From: Vulcanimicrobiota bacterium
Lineage (GTDB): Bacteria > Eremiobacterota > Eremiobacteria > Baltobacterales > Baltobacteraceae
Direction: 5' to 3'
DNA: 7,779 bases
Assembly (NCBI GenBank): GCA_028287545.1
Contig: JAQBPL010000095.1
Span: forward strand, 1-7,779
Part shown: positions 7,054 through 7,779 of the stretch, piece by piece
Layout of the letters: the number at the start of each line of letters is the position of its first letter
How positions within the stretch are numbered: position 1 is the first letter of the stretch
Notes under the pieces: model-generated
The model's input: the letters and a program-made list of their open reading frames with translations, nothing else
What the model was told of the DNA's origin: nothing
The model's database searches: none
Program-made: the position numbers and the translations under genes

Positions 7054-7779
7054 GGATGTCCGGATCGAGGGGCAACGCGGCGATCGCCGCGGCGATGCGC
7101 TCGCGCGGGAGATCGAGCGCGAGCGAAAGCGAGTTCGCCAGGGTCTTGCGGCGGTACGCGAACGCACCGCGCACGACCTGTTCGAACCAGCCCCGGTCGC
7201 GGACACTCGCGGCCGGCGTCGCCAGACGACGCAGCACGACGACGGAGGAGACGACGCCCGGCCGGGGATAGAACGCGCTCGGCGGCACGGTCAGCGCGCC
7301 GTCGTCCCGCCACGTCCTGCCGATCGCCACCGTCAGGCTGCCATATTGCGCGGTGCCGGGTTTGGCCAGGAGCCGGTCCGCGACGTCCTGCTGGATCATC
7401 GCGACGATCCGCTCGGGCGGGTGCCTCAAGGTTGCCAGCAGCACCAGCAGCGGCGTCCCGACGTTGTACGGGAGGTTGCCCGCGACGCGCCAGTCCCCGG
7501 CGCCGGCCCAGCCCGCGTAGTCGAAGGTCAGCGCATCGCCCAAGCGGACGTCGACGCCGTGGAGATCCTCGCGGCCCTGCAGGATCGCGACCATCTCCGG
7601 ATCGAGGTCGAAGGCGGTGACGTCGGCGCCGAGCCGCAGCAACGCCGCGGTCAGCGCGCCGGTGCCGGCGCCGATCTCGAGCACCCGTTCGCCGGGCGCG
7701 TCGACGGCGAGCCGCGCGATGCGCGTCGCCGTGCCGCCGTCCATGAGGAAATGCTGCCCCAATCGCTTCTTGGGGCGTA
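6995..7779 (-). CDS. rsmA: 16S rRNA (adenine1518-N6/adenine1519-N6)-dimethyltransferase RsmA, N-terminus outside window
   Basis: RsmA (KsgA) dimethylates two adjacent adenines in the 3' terminal hairpin of 16S rRNA during late 30S assembly, using S-adenosylmethionine. The reading frame continues through the right window edge. The last codons before it give RPKKRLGQHFL, the typical N-terminal motif, so probably only a few to some 15 residues are missing and the TTG at 7762 is not the start. Numbering from that TTG, motif I is VLEIGAGTGALT (27-38), the acidic ribose ligand region is FDLDPEM (51-57), and the catalytic motif IV is NLPYN (96-100). QQDVADRLLAKPGT (124-137), FYPRPGVVSSVVVL (164-177) and AYRRKTLANSL (202-212) are all family-typical. 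The C-terminal RGEELDLRSFAALADAL matches the helical domain end. The gene looks intact and functional. It overlaps the likely start of the CPBP gene downstream. Confidence 0.96.
   Translation of the reverse strand, partial: RPKKRLGQHFLMDGGTATRIARLAVDAPGERVLEIGAGTGALTAALLRLGADVTAFDLDPEMVAILQGREDLHGVDVRLGDALTFDYAGWAGAGDWRVAGNLPYNVGTPLLVLLATLRHPPERIVAMIQQDVADRLLAKPGTAQYGSLTVAIGRTWRDDGALTVPPSAFYPRPGVVSSVVVLRRLATPAASVRDRGWFEQVVRGAFAYRRKTLANSLSLALDLPRERIAAAIAALPLDPDIRGEELDLRSFAALADALAP

Noticed and set aside
6457..7620. 387-codon plus-strand open frame opposite CPBP and rsmA
   Set aside because: Composition dominated by R, E, D and P with no family motif; opposite two strongly supported genes.
7760..7762. 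TTG at 7762 as start of rsmA
   Set aside because: The frame continues upstream with RPKKR, part of the conserved RsmA N-terminus, so the true start is outside the window.

Overview
The window is compact, very GC-rich bacterial DNA with strong G/C preference at third codon positions. It holds seven protein genes and only one real intergenic gap, 59 bp at 6245-6303. No tRNA, rRNA, CRISPR array, transposase or phage gene was seen. The gene content (FtsH, RsmA, CPBP membrane protein, M16-like proteins, GT4 glycosyltransferase, DUF2079 membrane protein) fits a chromosome of a free-living bacterium. No gene fixes the phylum; an uncultured high-GC lineage such as Eremiobacterota is only a weak guess.

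Plus strand, 1-6244: five genes in one direction with no gaps. They are the C-terminal part of the membrane AAA+ metalloprotease FtsH, two consecutive secreted M16-fold proteins, a GT4 glycosyltransferase of the WbaZ-like type, and a polytopic DUF2079 membrane protein. The M16-fold proteins both appear to lack the zinc-binding HxxEH residues. At each of the four junctions the downstream gene can be started on a codon that overlaps the upstream TGA stop by four bases (GTGA, ATGA, CTGA, CTGA). For the last two genes this needs a rare CTG start, which ordinary gene callers would miss.

Convergent gap, 6245-6303: two tandem, imperfect, palindrome-bearing 22-24 bp units ending in AAGCTCGCAATGAC. 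They look like a short REP-type dispersed repeat. No classical intrinsic terminator with a T-run is visible.

Minus strand, 7779-6304: rsmA (16S rRNA dimethyladenosine methyltransferase), whose extreme N-terminus runs off the window, followed by a CPBP-family intramembrane protease-like protein with all core motifs intact.

Functionally, the plus-strand cluster joins membrane protein quality control (FtsH), two probably non-catalytic exported M16 proteins and two envelope-glycosylation candidates under what looks like tight translational coupling. No experimentally described system is recognised. The most unusual points are the pair of catalytically degenerate M16 proteins coupled to ftsH and the serial NTGA junctions with two CTG starts.
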